Position numbers and translations under genes: made by a program
Notes under the pieces: model-generated
What the model saw: the letters and a program-made list of their open reading frames with translations, nothing else
What the model was told of the DNA's origin: nothing
Databases searched by the model: none
Assembly (NCBI RefSeq): GCF_965214215.1
Contig: NZ_CBDCBD010000003.1
Location: 2,852,001 to 2,916,000, forward strand
Direction: 5' to 3'
Origin: Poriferisodalis sp965214215
Lineage (GTDB): Bacteria; Actinomycetota; Acidimicrobiia; Acidimicrobiales; Poriferisodalaceae
DNA: 64,000 bases
In this document: in pieces, positions 6,630 to 13,640 of the stretch
Layout: each line of letters begins with the position of its first letter
Numbering within the stretch: position 1 is the stretch's first letter

Positions 6630-9608
6630 ATGGTGCGATACGCGTCGCAGTTCGTCAGGGCAGTCACGGTGCTGGCGTTATGTGCTGCCGCTGTGGCTGT
6701 GCCTATTGGGGCATCTCCCGCGGCGGCGCAGAGTTCGGCGCTGTTGCCGCCGCTCGACGATTGTGCTAATGCGACGCCCATCGTGGTTGCGTCGGATGCT
6801 GCAGCGCAGTCCGATATCTACAGTTCGGTGACGCTTGCAGGGGTGCTCGAAGCCGTGTCCGCCGGCAGCACCGCCTGCATCGTCCTTGCCGGGCCCCGCG
6901 ACGGCTCGATGCCCGCGGCACAGCTCGCCCGCCTGAAGACGGCGCGTAGCTCCGGCTATGTGGTGGGCGGCGTCGCCGCGGTCAGCAGCCAAAAGGCACC
7001 GCGGGGGTTCACGAGGATCGCTGGCGCTAGTCGGTGGGCCACAGCCCGAAACATCGGCATAGCTGCTTATCGGTTGGCACGAGGGGAACAGCCCGCCGCA
7101 GCGGCGTTTCCGCACGGCAGCGGTCACGGGACTTCAGGCACCTCTGACAGACCGGCGTTGCCGACACCGGATAGTTGCCGGGGAGCGACGCCTATTGTCG
7201 TCGCGTCCGACGTGGCGGCGCAGTCCGACATCTATAGCGCCGTCACACTTGCGGGCGTGCTTGACGCTGTCGATTCGGGCAGCGGGTCATGCATCGTGCT
7301 GGCCGGGCACCGCGCTGCGGCGATGCCGTCAGCTCAGTCCGAGCGTCTGAACGCCGCGACCGGCCTAGGCTACGTCGTTGGCGGTGCGAGCGCTGTTGTG
7401 CAGGCAAAGGTGCCGCTGTCTTTTCGGCGGGTTGCAGGTTCCGACCGCTGGGAAACTGCCCGAGCAGTGGGTACCGTGGCACTCGAGACAGCTCGGCCAT
7501 CTTTGAATAACATGCCACCTTCAGGTCAGGAAGTCGTCGCACGTGCCGATGTCGGTGCGACAGGCGCCACACTTGCCGGCGGCACGGTGAAGGTCACGGT
7601 GCCGCCGGGCACGTTCGATGACGACTCCAGCGTGCTGATCCGTGCGCCTCTCGGACAGGTCGGGCACCTCATCGGCGGCGACTTAATCGAGGTCGACCAC
7701 ACCGGGCCGATCAACAAACCGATCACTGTGGTCTGGGACGTCAGCGAGCTCAACGAATTCCAACAGGCAGTACTCGTGTTGGTGCGCTGGAATGAACAAG
7801 AACAGCGTTGGCGAGCCCAAGATGCTGATTTCGACATCATCAACGGTCGGCTGACGGCGCACCTCGATAAATGGAGCCCTCCTTGGGGCTGGATCACCAA
7901 TGCAGGTTCTGCTGTAGGCCAAACTGTCACCAGCATAGGCTCTACTGTCAACCAAACATTCGGCGAGTTCATCGGCGTCAAAGTGGACGCACCCAAATGC
8001 GCCAGTCCGATGCCCGCATGGCTTACTCACGCTGATGATCCCGACGAGCACAGCAACTCGGCTTCCATCCGTCTCTGTTATGAAGCGACCGGCGACGACG
8101 TGCAAATGAAGACCGCCAACAATCGAAATATCAGTCGCTTCGTCTATCCGACGGGCGACATCGCATGGTCGTCGAACAAGTCTTCGAATTCCTCGCTCGC
8201 CGATTTGGTCGTCGGAGAAACTTTTGGGAGATGGCTCGAGAACGACACCCGCGTCTTCTTTCTGCCGTTGCAGACAAGACACATCGATCTTCATCGACCG
8301 CGAAACCCAGGCACCCATTCATTGACCTTCCAAACCGAGCAACGAACCATCGTGCCCCCGAGCCGGGACATCGTCGTGCTCACGCTCCCGGACATCGTCT
8401 ATTCTGTACTGGAACAATTCGAACTGCCATTCCTCAAGAACTATGAAGTTCTTGAAGTCTTGAGCCCATATCTGGAATGTACATTGGCGGGCGTTCCGGC
8501 TTTGATAGGTACACCACGGCACGAATGGCTGTCGTCGATCGGGCAATACATCGTCGACTGCTTTACGAGCCAAAACAACTTTACTGACTCCGCACTCGCG
8601 TCAGCAGACGTAGACATTCACAACATTTTTCAAGGTTTCACCGATCTAGCGGCGTTCGTCGATATCGTCCGCCTCGGATACCGCATAACCGACACATTCA
8701 TAACCCCAGAAGAATATTGGACGGTATCAACACAGACCACATCAGGACAGGCCACTCGAGCAGGTACAACCCGTCAAACAATATCCGCCGGAAGGGGTAA
8801 TTCGTGCGGGATACGCAACGACAGCACCGTGATCTGCTGGGGTACCAACGAATACGGCCAGAGCGATGCACCGTCGGGTTCGTTCACCTCAGTTTCCACG
8901 GGCTACGAACATTCGTGCGGGATACGCAGCGACGGCGCCGCGACCTGTTGGGGCAGCAATTTGGTAGGGCGGTTTCTCTCGGGGAAGATCGACGCACCGT
9001 CGGGTTCGTTCACCTCAGTTTCTGCTGGCGGCGGCCATTCGTGCGGGATACGCAGCGACGGCACCGTGACCTGTTGGGGCTGGAACTGGAAAAGCTTTGG
9101 GGAGCACCGCTCGGGGCAGAGAGATGCACCGTCGGGTTCGTTCATTTCAGTTTCCGCTGGCTACAGCCATTCGTGCGGCGTACGCAGCGATAGCACCGTG
9201 GCCTGCTGGGGTACCAATGATTACGGGCAGAGCGATGCACCGTCGGGTTCGTTCATTTCAGTTTCCGCTAGCAGCGCCCGATCGTGCGGAATACGCAGCG
9301 ACAACACCTTGATCTGCTGGGGCTGGGGCGTCGATCCTCCGTCGGGTTCGTTCACCTCAGTTTCCCTAGCCACCAACTCCGATAATTCGTGCGGGTTACG
9401 CGCCAACGGCACCGTGGTTTGCTGGCGTGCCAGGGGATACCTGGAGAGCGAAGCTCCACCATCGGGTTCGTTCACCTCAGTTGCCGTCGGCTCTGGTCAT
9501 GCGTGCGGGTTACGCATCAACAACACCGTAACCTGCTGGGGCAACGACTTGTCTGGACAGAGCGATGCGCCGCCAGGTTTGTTCGATTCAGCGACCGTCG
9601 GTCCATAA
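6630..9608 (+). CDS. Large secreted surface protein: PF04122-type cell-wall-binding repeats plus RCC1-like repeats
   Basis: The 6630 ATG is chosen because it opens a signal peptide (MVRYASQFVRAVTVLALC...ASPAAAQ). The ~992-residue protein then has two cell-wall-binding-repeat-2-like units, around residues 45-150 (ATPIVVASDAAAQSDIYSSV...RIAGASRWATA) and 185-275 (TPIVVASDVAAQSDIYSAV...RVAGSDRWETA). A beta-rich ZU5-like stretch (GGTVKVTVPPGTF) follows near 310-380, then an unassigned middle. At the C-terminus are seven RCC1-like repeats of the form SCGIRSDGTVTCWG...SDAPSGSFTSVSAG. RCC1 repeats build a beta-propeller; seven blades would close one. The protein probably sits on the envelope and binds an unknown ligand. 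A truncated relative of the PF04122 part lies at 41129-41892. Confidence 0.85.
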   Translation: MVRYASQFVRAVTVLALCAAAVAVPIGASPAAAQSSALLPPLDDCANATPIVVASDAAAQSDIYSSVTLAGVLEAVSAGSTACIVLAGPRDGSMPAAQLARLKTARSSGYVVGGVAAVSSQKAPRGFTRIAGASRWATARNIGIAAYRLARGEQPAAAAFPHGSGHGTSGTSDRPALPTPDSCRGATPIVVASDVAAQSDIYSAVTLAGVLDAVDSGSGSCIVLAGHRAAAMPSAQSERLNAATGLGYVVGGASAVVQAKVPLSFRRVAGSDRWETARAVGTVALETARPSLNNMPPSGQEVVARADVGATGATLAGGTVKVTVPPGTFDDDSSVLIRAPLGQVGHLIGGDLIEVDHTGPINKPITVVWDVSELNEFQQAVLVLVRWNEQEQRWRAQDADFDIINGRLTAHLDKWSPPWGWITNAGSAVGQTVTSIGSTVNQTFGEFIGVKVDAPKCASPMPAWLTHADDPDEHSNSASIRLCYEATGDDVQMKTANNRNISRFVYPTGDIAWSSNKSSNSSLADLVVGETFGRWLENDTRVFFLPLQTRHIDLHRPRNPGTHSLTFQTEQRTIVPPSRDIVVLTLPDIVYSVLEQFELPFLKNYEVLEVLSPYLECTLAGVPALIGTPRHEWLSSIGQYIVDCFTSQNNFTDSALASADVDIHNIFQGFTDLAAFVDIVRLGYRITDTFITPEEYWTVSTQTTSGQATRAGTTRQTISAGRGNSCGIRNDSTVICWGTNEYGQSDAPSGSFTSVSTGYEHSCGIRSDGAATCWGSNLVGRFLSGKIDAPSGSFTSVSAGGGHSCGIRSDGTVTCWGWNWKSFGEHRSGQRDAPSGSFISVSAGYSHSCGVRSDSTVACWGTNDYGQSDAPSGSFISVSASSARSCGIRSDNTLICWGWGVDPPSGSFTSVSLATNSDNSCGLRANGTVVCWRARGYLESEAPPSGSFTSVAVGSGHACGLRINNTVTCWGNDLSGQSDAPPGLFDSATVGP
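8803..9590 (+). repeat. Seven tandem RCC1-like coding repeats
   Basis: Units of about 100-130 bp, each encoding CG[IVL]R-x-(D/N)-xTxxCW...PSGSFxSV. The nucleotide core CGTCGGGTTCGTTCA recurs almost unchanged (for example near 8873, 8998, 9129, 9241 and 9340) while the sequence between cores varies in length. This points to recent unit duplication or gene conversion within the propeller. Confidence 0.85.
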
Positions 9609-9982
9609 CGTTCGAGTACGTCGTAGTATTTGTGGCCCCACCCTTAGGAGTCGAAGAAAGTGAGAAGTGAAGAACCTGGACTGAAGGCCACTCGTCGGAG
9701 CTGGGCAGTCTCTATCGGTGGTTGCGAGCGAGTTGAGTGTAGGCGTCGCGGCTGATTGCCGTCCACTGCCATGCATGAGCTTGTGTTCGATCTAATGAAC
9801 GAGCACAGTATTACTACGACGACTTTCGATGTGTCCGACGGCATGGGGAAGATCAGTATGACGACGAGAGCCGACGCCAAGGCGCTCGATGCTTCCCAGA
9901 AAGATGCGCTGAGGTTGTCCGGCGGCAGTGGCGACAACGGGTAAGCCGCTCCCAAGGTTTGTTGAATGTCGCTGGCGTGTGA
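9609..9982. other. Intergenic region, possible small ORF only
   Basis: 374 bases between the surface-protein gene and the RES toxin gene, which end toward each other. Apart from the weak small frame at 9771-9944, no gene, strong hairpin or repeat is seen. Confidence 0.5.
9771..9944 (+). CDS. Possible small protein (57 aa), unknown
   Basis: A frame from ATG 9771 encoding an acidic, non-Arg-rich peptide (MHELVFDLMNEHSITTTTF...). The composition is more natural than that of most antisense frames here. It has no clear ribosome site and no recognised relative, so it may be chance. Confidence 0.22.
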   Translation: MHELVFDLMNEHSITTTTFDVSDGMGKISMTTRADAKALDASQKDALRLSGGSGDNG

Positions 9983-10498
9983 CTACAACCATTCGCTCTT
10001 TGGTATGCGTGAGATCAAACGCGCTGTGCCGAGTCCGGGGAACCAAGCGAGTTCATGCGTCCCTCCGGCTGCCGCGGATCGGCTGTCGATTCCGTTGAGC
10101 CCTCTGTCGTGTGCCTGGCGCCCGATGGGCTGGCATTGGGAGTGCGGCACGATGCGGTCGTCGGGCCCGATCGGGTAGCTCGACGGCAAGCCTGCAGCGA
10201 CGAGTCCTTCATCGGTGAACGCGTCGAGTGCTGTGCCTACGGCGACTTCGATCTCGACGAGGTGCGGGGCGCTCGCCGGGTCGATGTCGTGAATGTTGAC
10301 CGGCCGGCCGTCAAAACGTCTCAGCGCGTTCGCCCGTGCGGTGTCCATGTCTGCGCTGAGATACAGGCACTGCAGTCCCGGCGGATTCCATCTGCCGCCT
10401 GGCGGTCTCGCCGAGTGTGACGCATCGAGCGGATCGTGCCAGTGCCAATCCACGACACGCAGGTAACGGCCGCCGATGCTCGTGGTAACGATGCTCAT
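9983..10498 (-). CDS. RES-domain toxin
   Basis: A 171-residue RES-fold protein. The expected N-terminal pattern R-x...GGRWNPPG...CLYLS is visible (YLRVVDWHWHD, PPGGRWNPPGLQCLYLSADM). Family members of the Xre-RES type II toxin-antitoxin class deplete or modify NAD+ or ADP-ribosylate targets. The ATG at 10498 overlaps the antitoxin stop (ATGA), giving the usual antitoxin-then-toxin order. The conserved Glu of the R-E-S triad is less obvious than R and S, so activity should not be taken for granted. Confidence 0.75.
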   Translation of the reverse strand: MSIVTTSIGGRYLRVVDWHWHDPLDASHSARPPGGRWNPPGLQCLYLSADMDTARANALRRFDGRPVNIHDIDPASAPHLVEIEVAVGTALDAFTDEGLVAAGLPSSYPIGPDDRIVPHSQCQPIGRQAHDRGLNGIDSRSAAAGGTHELAWFPGLGTARLISRIPKSEWL

Positions 10499-11247
10499 GC
10501 TGTGGTGGCGTAGTCGAACATCTTCTCGATGTCGCGGAGCAGCCATTGGTGTTCGTCGGCAGCGATCAATTCGAGCATCGTGCGGTCCCCGTAAGCAGCG
10601 GCGCTTCGGCGGGCGACGATCGGGGGCATGCCCTCGCGCAGCCGATATCGAAGAATGTCCGCTATCTCGACGATCGTGCCGATCTTGGGCAGCCGCTGGG
10701 GTGGCGGCCCGCCGACGAGCCACTTGTCGACAGCTTGACGGGTGACCCCCATGAGGTCAGCGAAAGCGCCGCTCGACAGGTCCAGCGTGGTCATCGCCCT
10801 GCGCAGAGGCGTGGCACTTCTGTGTTCGAACTCGATGTCGCCCATGGCTTTGAAGAACCACGCCAGGTAGTGCTCGTCGACGTCGAGGCGCGCTCGCACA
10901 CACCGATGAGGCAGACCGCCTGCCAGCCCGCGCACTCTGTCGACAAGCACGGTGATGGCGCCGATCCCGTCATTCGAGGGCGCAATCCACGGCAGATGCA
11001 CGAACACGGGACGCAGCAGCGCGAACACTGCGGCCGGCGAGAGCGAAGCAGCTGAGGAGTACGCAGGCGACTCGACCAGCGCCGAGGCTGCGGATTCGAC
11101 GTTGTAGCGGTACCGCCGCAGAATCGCAGAACTGGCATATTCGCCGAGCATCGGCATCAGAGAGTCCAGGGCTGCAACGACATCGGGAATTGCCCGCGCT
11201 GCTTGCCTGGCAGCGTCATCCAAGTCACCGTCGAGCAGGCTGTCCAC
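10495..11247 (-). CDS. Xre/MbcA/ParS-type antitoxin partner of the RES toxin
   Basis: 250 residues starting with GTG at 11247. The C-terminal part holds a helix-turn-helix (SSGAFADLMGVTRQAVDKWL) followed by the conserved antitoxin-toxin-binding tail ending in EHQWLLRDIEKMFDYATTA, the arrangement of RES-associated antitoxins. The long N-terminal half (~150 residues, helical) is larger than in minimal antitoxins and has no recognised domain. It should neutralise the RES toxin and repress the shared promoter. The 4-nt overlap with the toxin gene supports one transcript. Confidence 0.75.
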   Translation of the reverse strand: MDSLLDGDLDDAARQAARAIPDVVAALDSLMPMLGEYASSAILRRYRYNVESAASALVESPAYSSAASLSPAAVFALLRPVFVHLPWIAPSNDGIGAITVLVDRVRGLAGGLPHRCVRARLDVDEHYLAWFFKAMGDIEFEHRSATPLRRAMTTLDLSSGAFADLMGVTRQAVDKWLVGGPPPQRLPKIGTIVEIADILRYRLREGMPPIVARRSAAAYGDRTMLELIAADEHQWLLRDIEKMFDYATTA

Positions 11248-11311
11248 AGAGCCAGCCTAACGCAACTGAACAGCAATATGAATGGTTGCAGCGTGGAGTT
11301 CGAGCGCGCCG

Positions 11312-11388
11312 GCACGCATCAGCAACCTGCGCCGCAAAGCCGCCGGATTCAACAACTACACCAACTTCGAAGCCCGCGGCCTGCTGCC
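11312..11388 (+). pseudogene. Possible transposase C-terminal remnant (ISL3-like)
   Basis: The + strand encodes ARISNLRRKAAGFNNYTNFE and then ARGLL. This resembles the C-terminal helix of ISL3-type transposases (basic stretch, GF-N-[FY]-NF-R-LL). No upstream transposase frame or terminal repeats remain. It abuts the left end of the 312-bp duplication at 11386, which fits IS-driven rearrangement. Weak evidence. Confidence 0.22.
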
Positions 11389-11697
11389 GGCCCGAGACGC
11401 CGGCTCACCGGGCCGCTTCGACACGCAACCCGCAATAGACGGGGACGGCGCGCCCGGCGTCGATCTCCATTCGCACCCAGTCCTCAAGCGCTTCTGCAAG
11501 CATCCGCCGCGATTGATCAGGTGTCTCGCCGAACCCCCATACACCTTGACAACCCGGAATCTCCGTCCACCATCCTTCGAACTGCTCGGGGTCAGCATCG
11601 CCGAATACCGCTTCATTCGCCGATGAGGCCAGAGCAGCTGAAATCCAAAGGTCCAGCGAGAGACCGTCTGATTTCACCCCGGGAAGATTCGAGGAAG
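11386..11697. repeat. 312-bp direct duplication, copy 1
   Basis: Nearly identical to 12602-12913 (constant offset of 1216 bp, no indel, only a few substitutions seen). It contains the whole hicB-like frame. Flanking sequences differ completely outside the two copies. Confidence 0.9.
11405..11677 (-). CDS. HicB-like antitoxin, copy 1
   Basis: 90 residues from a GTG at 11677, 27 nt after the vapC stop. The core WWTEIPGCQGVWGFGETPDQ and then ALEDWVRMEI matches the partial RNase-H fold of HicB/UPF0150 proteins (short strand, Gly-rich turn, then a helix with regular Ala/Leu). HicB normally pairs with the mRNA-cleaving HicA. No HicA-like gene (about 60 residues, double-stranded RNA-binding fold) is present on either side, so this is an orphan. 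It reads as a third cistron of the vapBC transcript. Confidence 0.65.
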   Translation of the reverse strand: MKSDGLSLDLWISAALASSANEAVFGDADPEQFEGWWTEIPGCQGVWGFGETPDQSRRMLAEALEDWVRMEIDAGRAVPVYCGLRVEAAR

Positions 11698-11704
11698 GGC
11701 AAGT

Positions 11705-12127
11705 TCAATGGGTGCTTGCGACCGCGAGTCCCACACGGGCAGCGGCGCTGAGCAGTTGCCGGTCGCCGCTGACGAATACGGTGTCGCTGTCGGCGACCGA
11801 GCAAGCCGCGGCGAGATGGACTGCGTCATAGCCCCGGAGATGGTGCTCCTCAGCCAATTCACCGGCGACGCGCACCAGATGGTCGGTGACCTCGACCCAG
11901 TCGAACCCAGGAGTCAGCGCGTCGAGTTGCCCGACAGCGATCCCATGCTGTGACCGACTGAGTCGACCCAGCCGCTGCGCCATAGCGAGTGCCGCTCGCA
12001 CTTCTGCATACATGAGGCGCACGCTCACGGCCCGGGTCGCCTCGTTCCACAGTCTCACACAGTGCGCGGACGAAGGCTCGTTGATGATCAGCGGGACGAA
12101 AGCAGAGGTGTCGAAGTACGCGATCAC
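11705..12127 (-). CDS. VapC-type PIN-domain toxin
   Basis: 140 residues with the PIN fold order: MIAYFDTSAFVPL (first acidic residue Asp6), a conserved Glu in YAEVRAALAMA, DAVHLAAA and SGDRQLL. VapC toxins are Mg-dependent site-specific RNases, often acting on tRNA or rRNA. The ATG at 12127 overlaps the vapB stop by 4 nt, and a HicB-like gene follows 27 nt downstream. Length and motifs look complete. Confidence 0.85.
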   Translation of the reverse strand: MIAYFDTSAFVPLIINEPSSAHCVRLWNEATRAVSVRLMYAEVRAALAMAQRLGRLSRSQHGIAVGQLDALTPGFDWVEVTDHLVRVAGELAEEHHLRGYDAVHLAAACSVADSDTVFVSGDRQLLSAAARVGLAVASTH

Positions 12128-12381
12128 CTTCGCTGTTCGGCCACCAGCTCGCTGACTGGCGCCGTCGCCACGACCTCCGCCGTCGCCGCCGGCCTGCGCC
12201 GTACGGTCGCCGGAGTCACTAGCCCTTCGTCGATCAGCCGATCGATGGCGCGGGGACCCGCCAGCGGTATCAGGCGTGCAAACGCCTTGCCGTGGTCGGT
12301 GACTACCACCTCGGCCCCTTCTCGCACCGCCGCCAAATACCTGCTGAGATGGTCTCGCAGTTCACGTACGCCTGCTTCCAT
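12124..12381 (-). CDS. VapB-type (Phd/YefM-like) antitoxin
   Basis: 85 residues: an N-terminal DNA-binding segment typical of Phd/VapB antitoxins (VRELRDHLSRYLAAVREGAEVVVTDHGK split by a turn, then ARLIP) and a C-terminal toxin-binding tail. It should bind VapC and autorepress. The ATG at 12381 lies 6 nt after a TACAAT box on the coding strand, so the mRNA is probably leaderless. A short inverted repeat (12417-12429) upstream could be the operator. Confidence 0.82.
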   Translation of the reverse strand: MEAGVRELRDHLSRYLAAVREGAEVVVTDHGKAFARLIPLAGPRAIDRLIDEGLVTPATVRRRPAATAEVVATAPVSELVAEQRR

Positions 12382-12387
12382 AGGGCC

Positions 12388-12429
12388 ATTGTAGTGCTTT
12401 CTGACCTAGACTTATCGCCATATAATGGC
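12388..12429 (-). promoter_or_regulatory. Leaderless vapBC promoter with possible operator
   Basis: On the minus strand, TACAAT (12393-12388) is followed by 6 nt and the vapB ATG, the spacing expected when transcription starts at the A of ATG. Upstream, GCCAT-ATA-ATGGC (12417-12429) is an inverted repeat, placed where an antitoxin operator would overlap the -35 region. Confidence 0.5.
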
Positions 12430-12601
12430 GGCACCGTCAGGCGACCTGAGTGCCCTCGCTGCCGTGACATCCGGATTTGCAGCGTCTTGATTTCGGATGT
12501 CTAGAGTTCAGATATGGCGACTGATCTCGAGCTTCCAAAGTCTTGCAGCCGAGAACTCAGCGCCGCCGACAGCACCATGCACACCGAACTGGCGACGCGA
12601 C

Positions 12602-12913
12602 GCCGGCCCGAGACGCCGGCTCACCGGGCCGCTTCGACACGCAACCGGCAATAGACGGGGACGGCGCGCCCGGCGTCGATCTCCATTCGCACCCAGTCCT
12701 CAAGCGCTTCTGCGAGCATCCGCCGCGATTGATCAGGTGTCTCGCCGAACCCCCATACACCTTGACAGCCCGGAATCTCCGTCCACCATCCTTCGAACTG
12801 CTCGGGGTCAGCATCGCCGAATACCGCTTCATTCGCCGATGAGGCCAGAGCAGCTGAAATCCAAAGGTCCAGCGAGAGACCGTCTGATTTCACCCCGGGA
12901 AGATTTGAGGAAG
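12602..12913. repeat. 312-bp direct duplication, copy 2
   Basis: Second copy of 11386-11697, in the same orientation. The breakpoints are sharp on both sides. The copied unit carries the hicB coding region without any promoter of its own. Confidence 0.9.
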
Positions 12914-12923
12914 TCACTGCCAC
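12621..12923 (-). CDS. HicB-like antitoxin, copy 2
   Basis: 100 residues from a GTG at 12923, nearly identical to copy 1 except for a different N-terminus (VAVTSSNLPGVKSDG) and one late Gly-to-Arg change. The frame stays open upstream through RYGARRYHDRGLGDATVAV, which resembles the C-terminus of a PIN toxin, so the copy may have been fused to a toxin remnant. No HicA partner. It may not be expressed if the remnant has no promoter. Confidence 0.5.
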   Translation of the reverse strand: MAVTSSNLPGVKSDGLSLDLWISAALASSANEAVFGDADPEQFEGWWTEIPGCQGVWGFGETPDQSRRMLAEALEDWVRMEIDAGRAVPVYCRLRVEAAR

Positions 12924-13030
12924 TGTGGCGTCTCCCAGTCCACGGTCATGGTACCTGCGCGCACCATACCGCTCTCGACGGAGAGGTCCCGCTACAGACT
13001 GACCGCTTCACACGAAGGTGGCCGCGACTT

Positions 13031-13320
13031 CGTCGAAGCGGCCCCCATGGCGATCCGTGTGATGCCGGTCGCACTCGGAGAAATACCTCTCGAACCGGTC
13101 GGTGGCGACGGTCATGACCGCGTCGTCGGGCCCGAGACCCAGCTCGTTCGCGGCACGGGCAGCCGCCAGCGTGTTGCAGATCGACTAGTAGCCGAAGTGC
13201 CCGAGGCGGTCGAGCACCCACGACGACGCCCGGAGGTGCCCACGCAGCGCATCACGGCCTGTGTCGGTGTTGAACACGAGCCCAAGCCCGCCGGTCGCAT
13301 GGTCGCTGACGCCCACGATC
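13031..13320 (-). pseudogene. Fragment copy of the PLP-enzyme gene at 17047-18618
   Basis: 290 bp aligning without indels to 17315-17604 (offset 4284), at roughly 85% identity by eye. The minus strand would encode SDHATGGLGLVFNTDTG...SSWVLDRLGHFGY and then a TAG at 13185-13187, where the intact gene has a Ser codon. Neither end of the source gene is present, so it is non-functional. Confidence 0.85.
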
Positions 13321-13383
13321 GCCAGACAGCAGGTGGACTTGCAGATCGGACCCAGGCCCGAACTGCTGACCCCAACAACATGA

Positions 13384-13640
13384 CTGTCACACCCCTGCCG
13401 TACGGTTGTACTCATGAACAGCGGCGGTGATGGCGACGGTGACACTCCTATCGCCCCGAGTGCCGCGGCGACACAGGTTGCCGCGACGCCACCGAGTCTG
13501 TCACACCCCTCACATACGGTTGTTCCCATGGACAGCGACGGCGACGGCGACACTCCTATCGCCCCGAGTACCGCGGCGACACAGGTTGCCGCGACGCCAC
13601 CGAGTCTGTCACACCCCTCACATACGGTTGTTCCCATGGA
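13384..13640 (+). repeat. Triplicated promoter/start region of the DUF222 gene
   Basis: Three tandem copies start at 13384, 13498 and 13606 (periods 114 and 108 bp). Each holds CTGTCACACCCCT, a TACGGT box, a 7-nt spacer and an ATG (13414, 13528, 13636) followed by AACAGC or GACAGC. Each copy therefore looks like a complete leaderless promoter plus start codon, and all three ATGs are in one frame. Confidence 0.8.

Noticed and set aside
8803..9590. CRISPR-like tandem repeats
   Set aside because: Units stay in frame and encode RCC1-like blades; spacers are not uniform in length, and no cas genes are near.
11300..13030. A hidden hicA next to either hicB
   Set aside because: All frames of adequate length near both copies were read; none has the short dsRBD-like pattern with the catalytic His.
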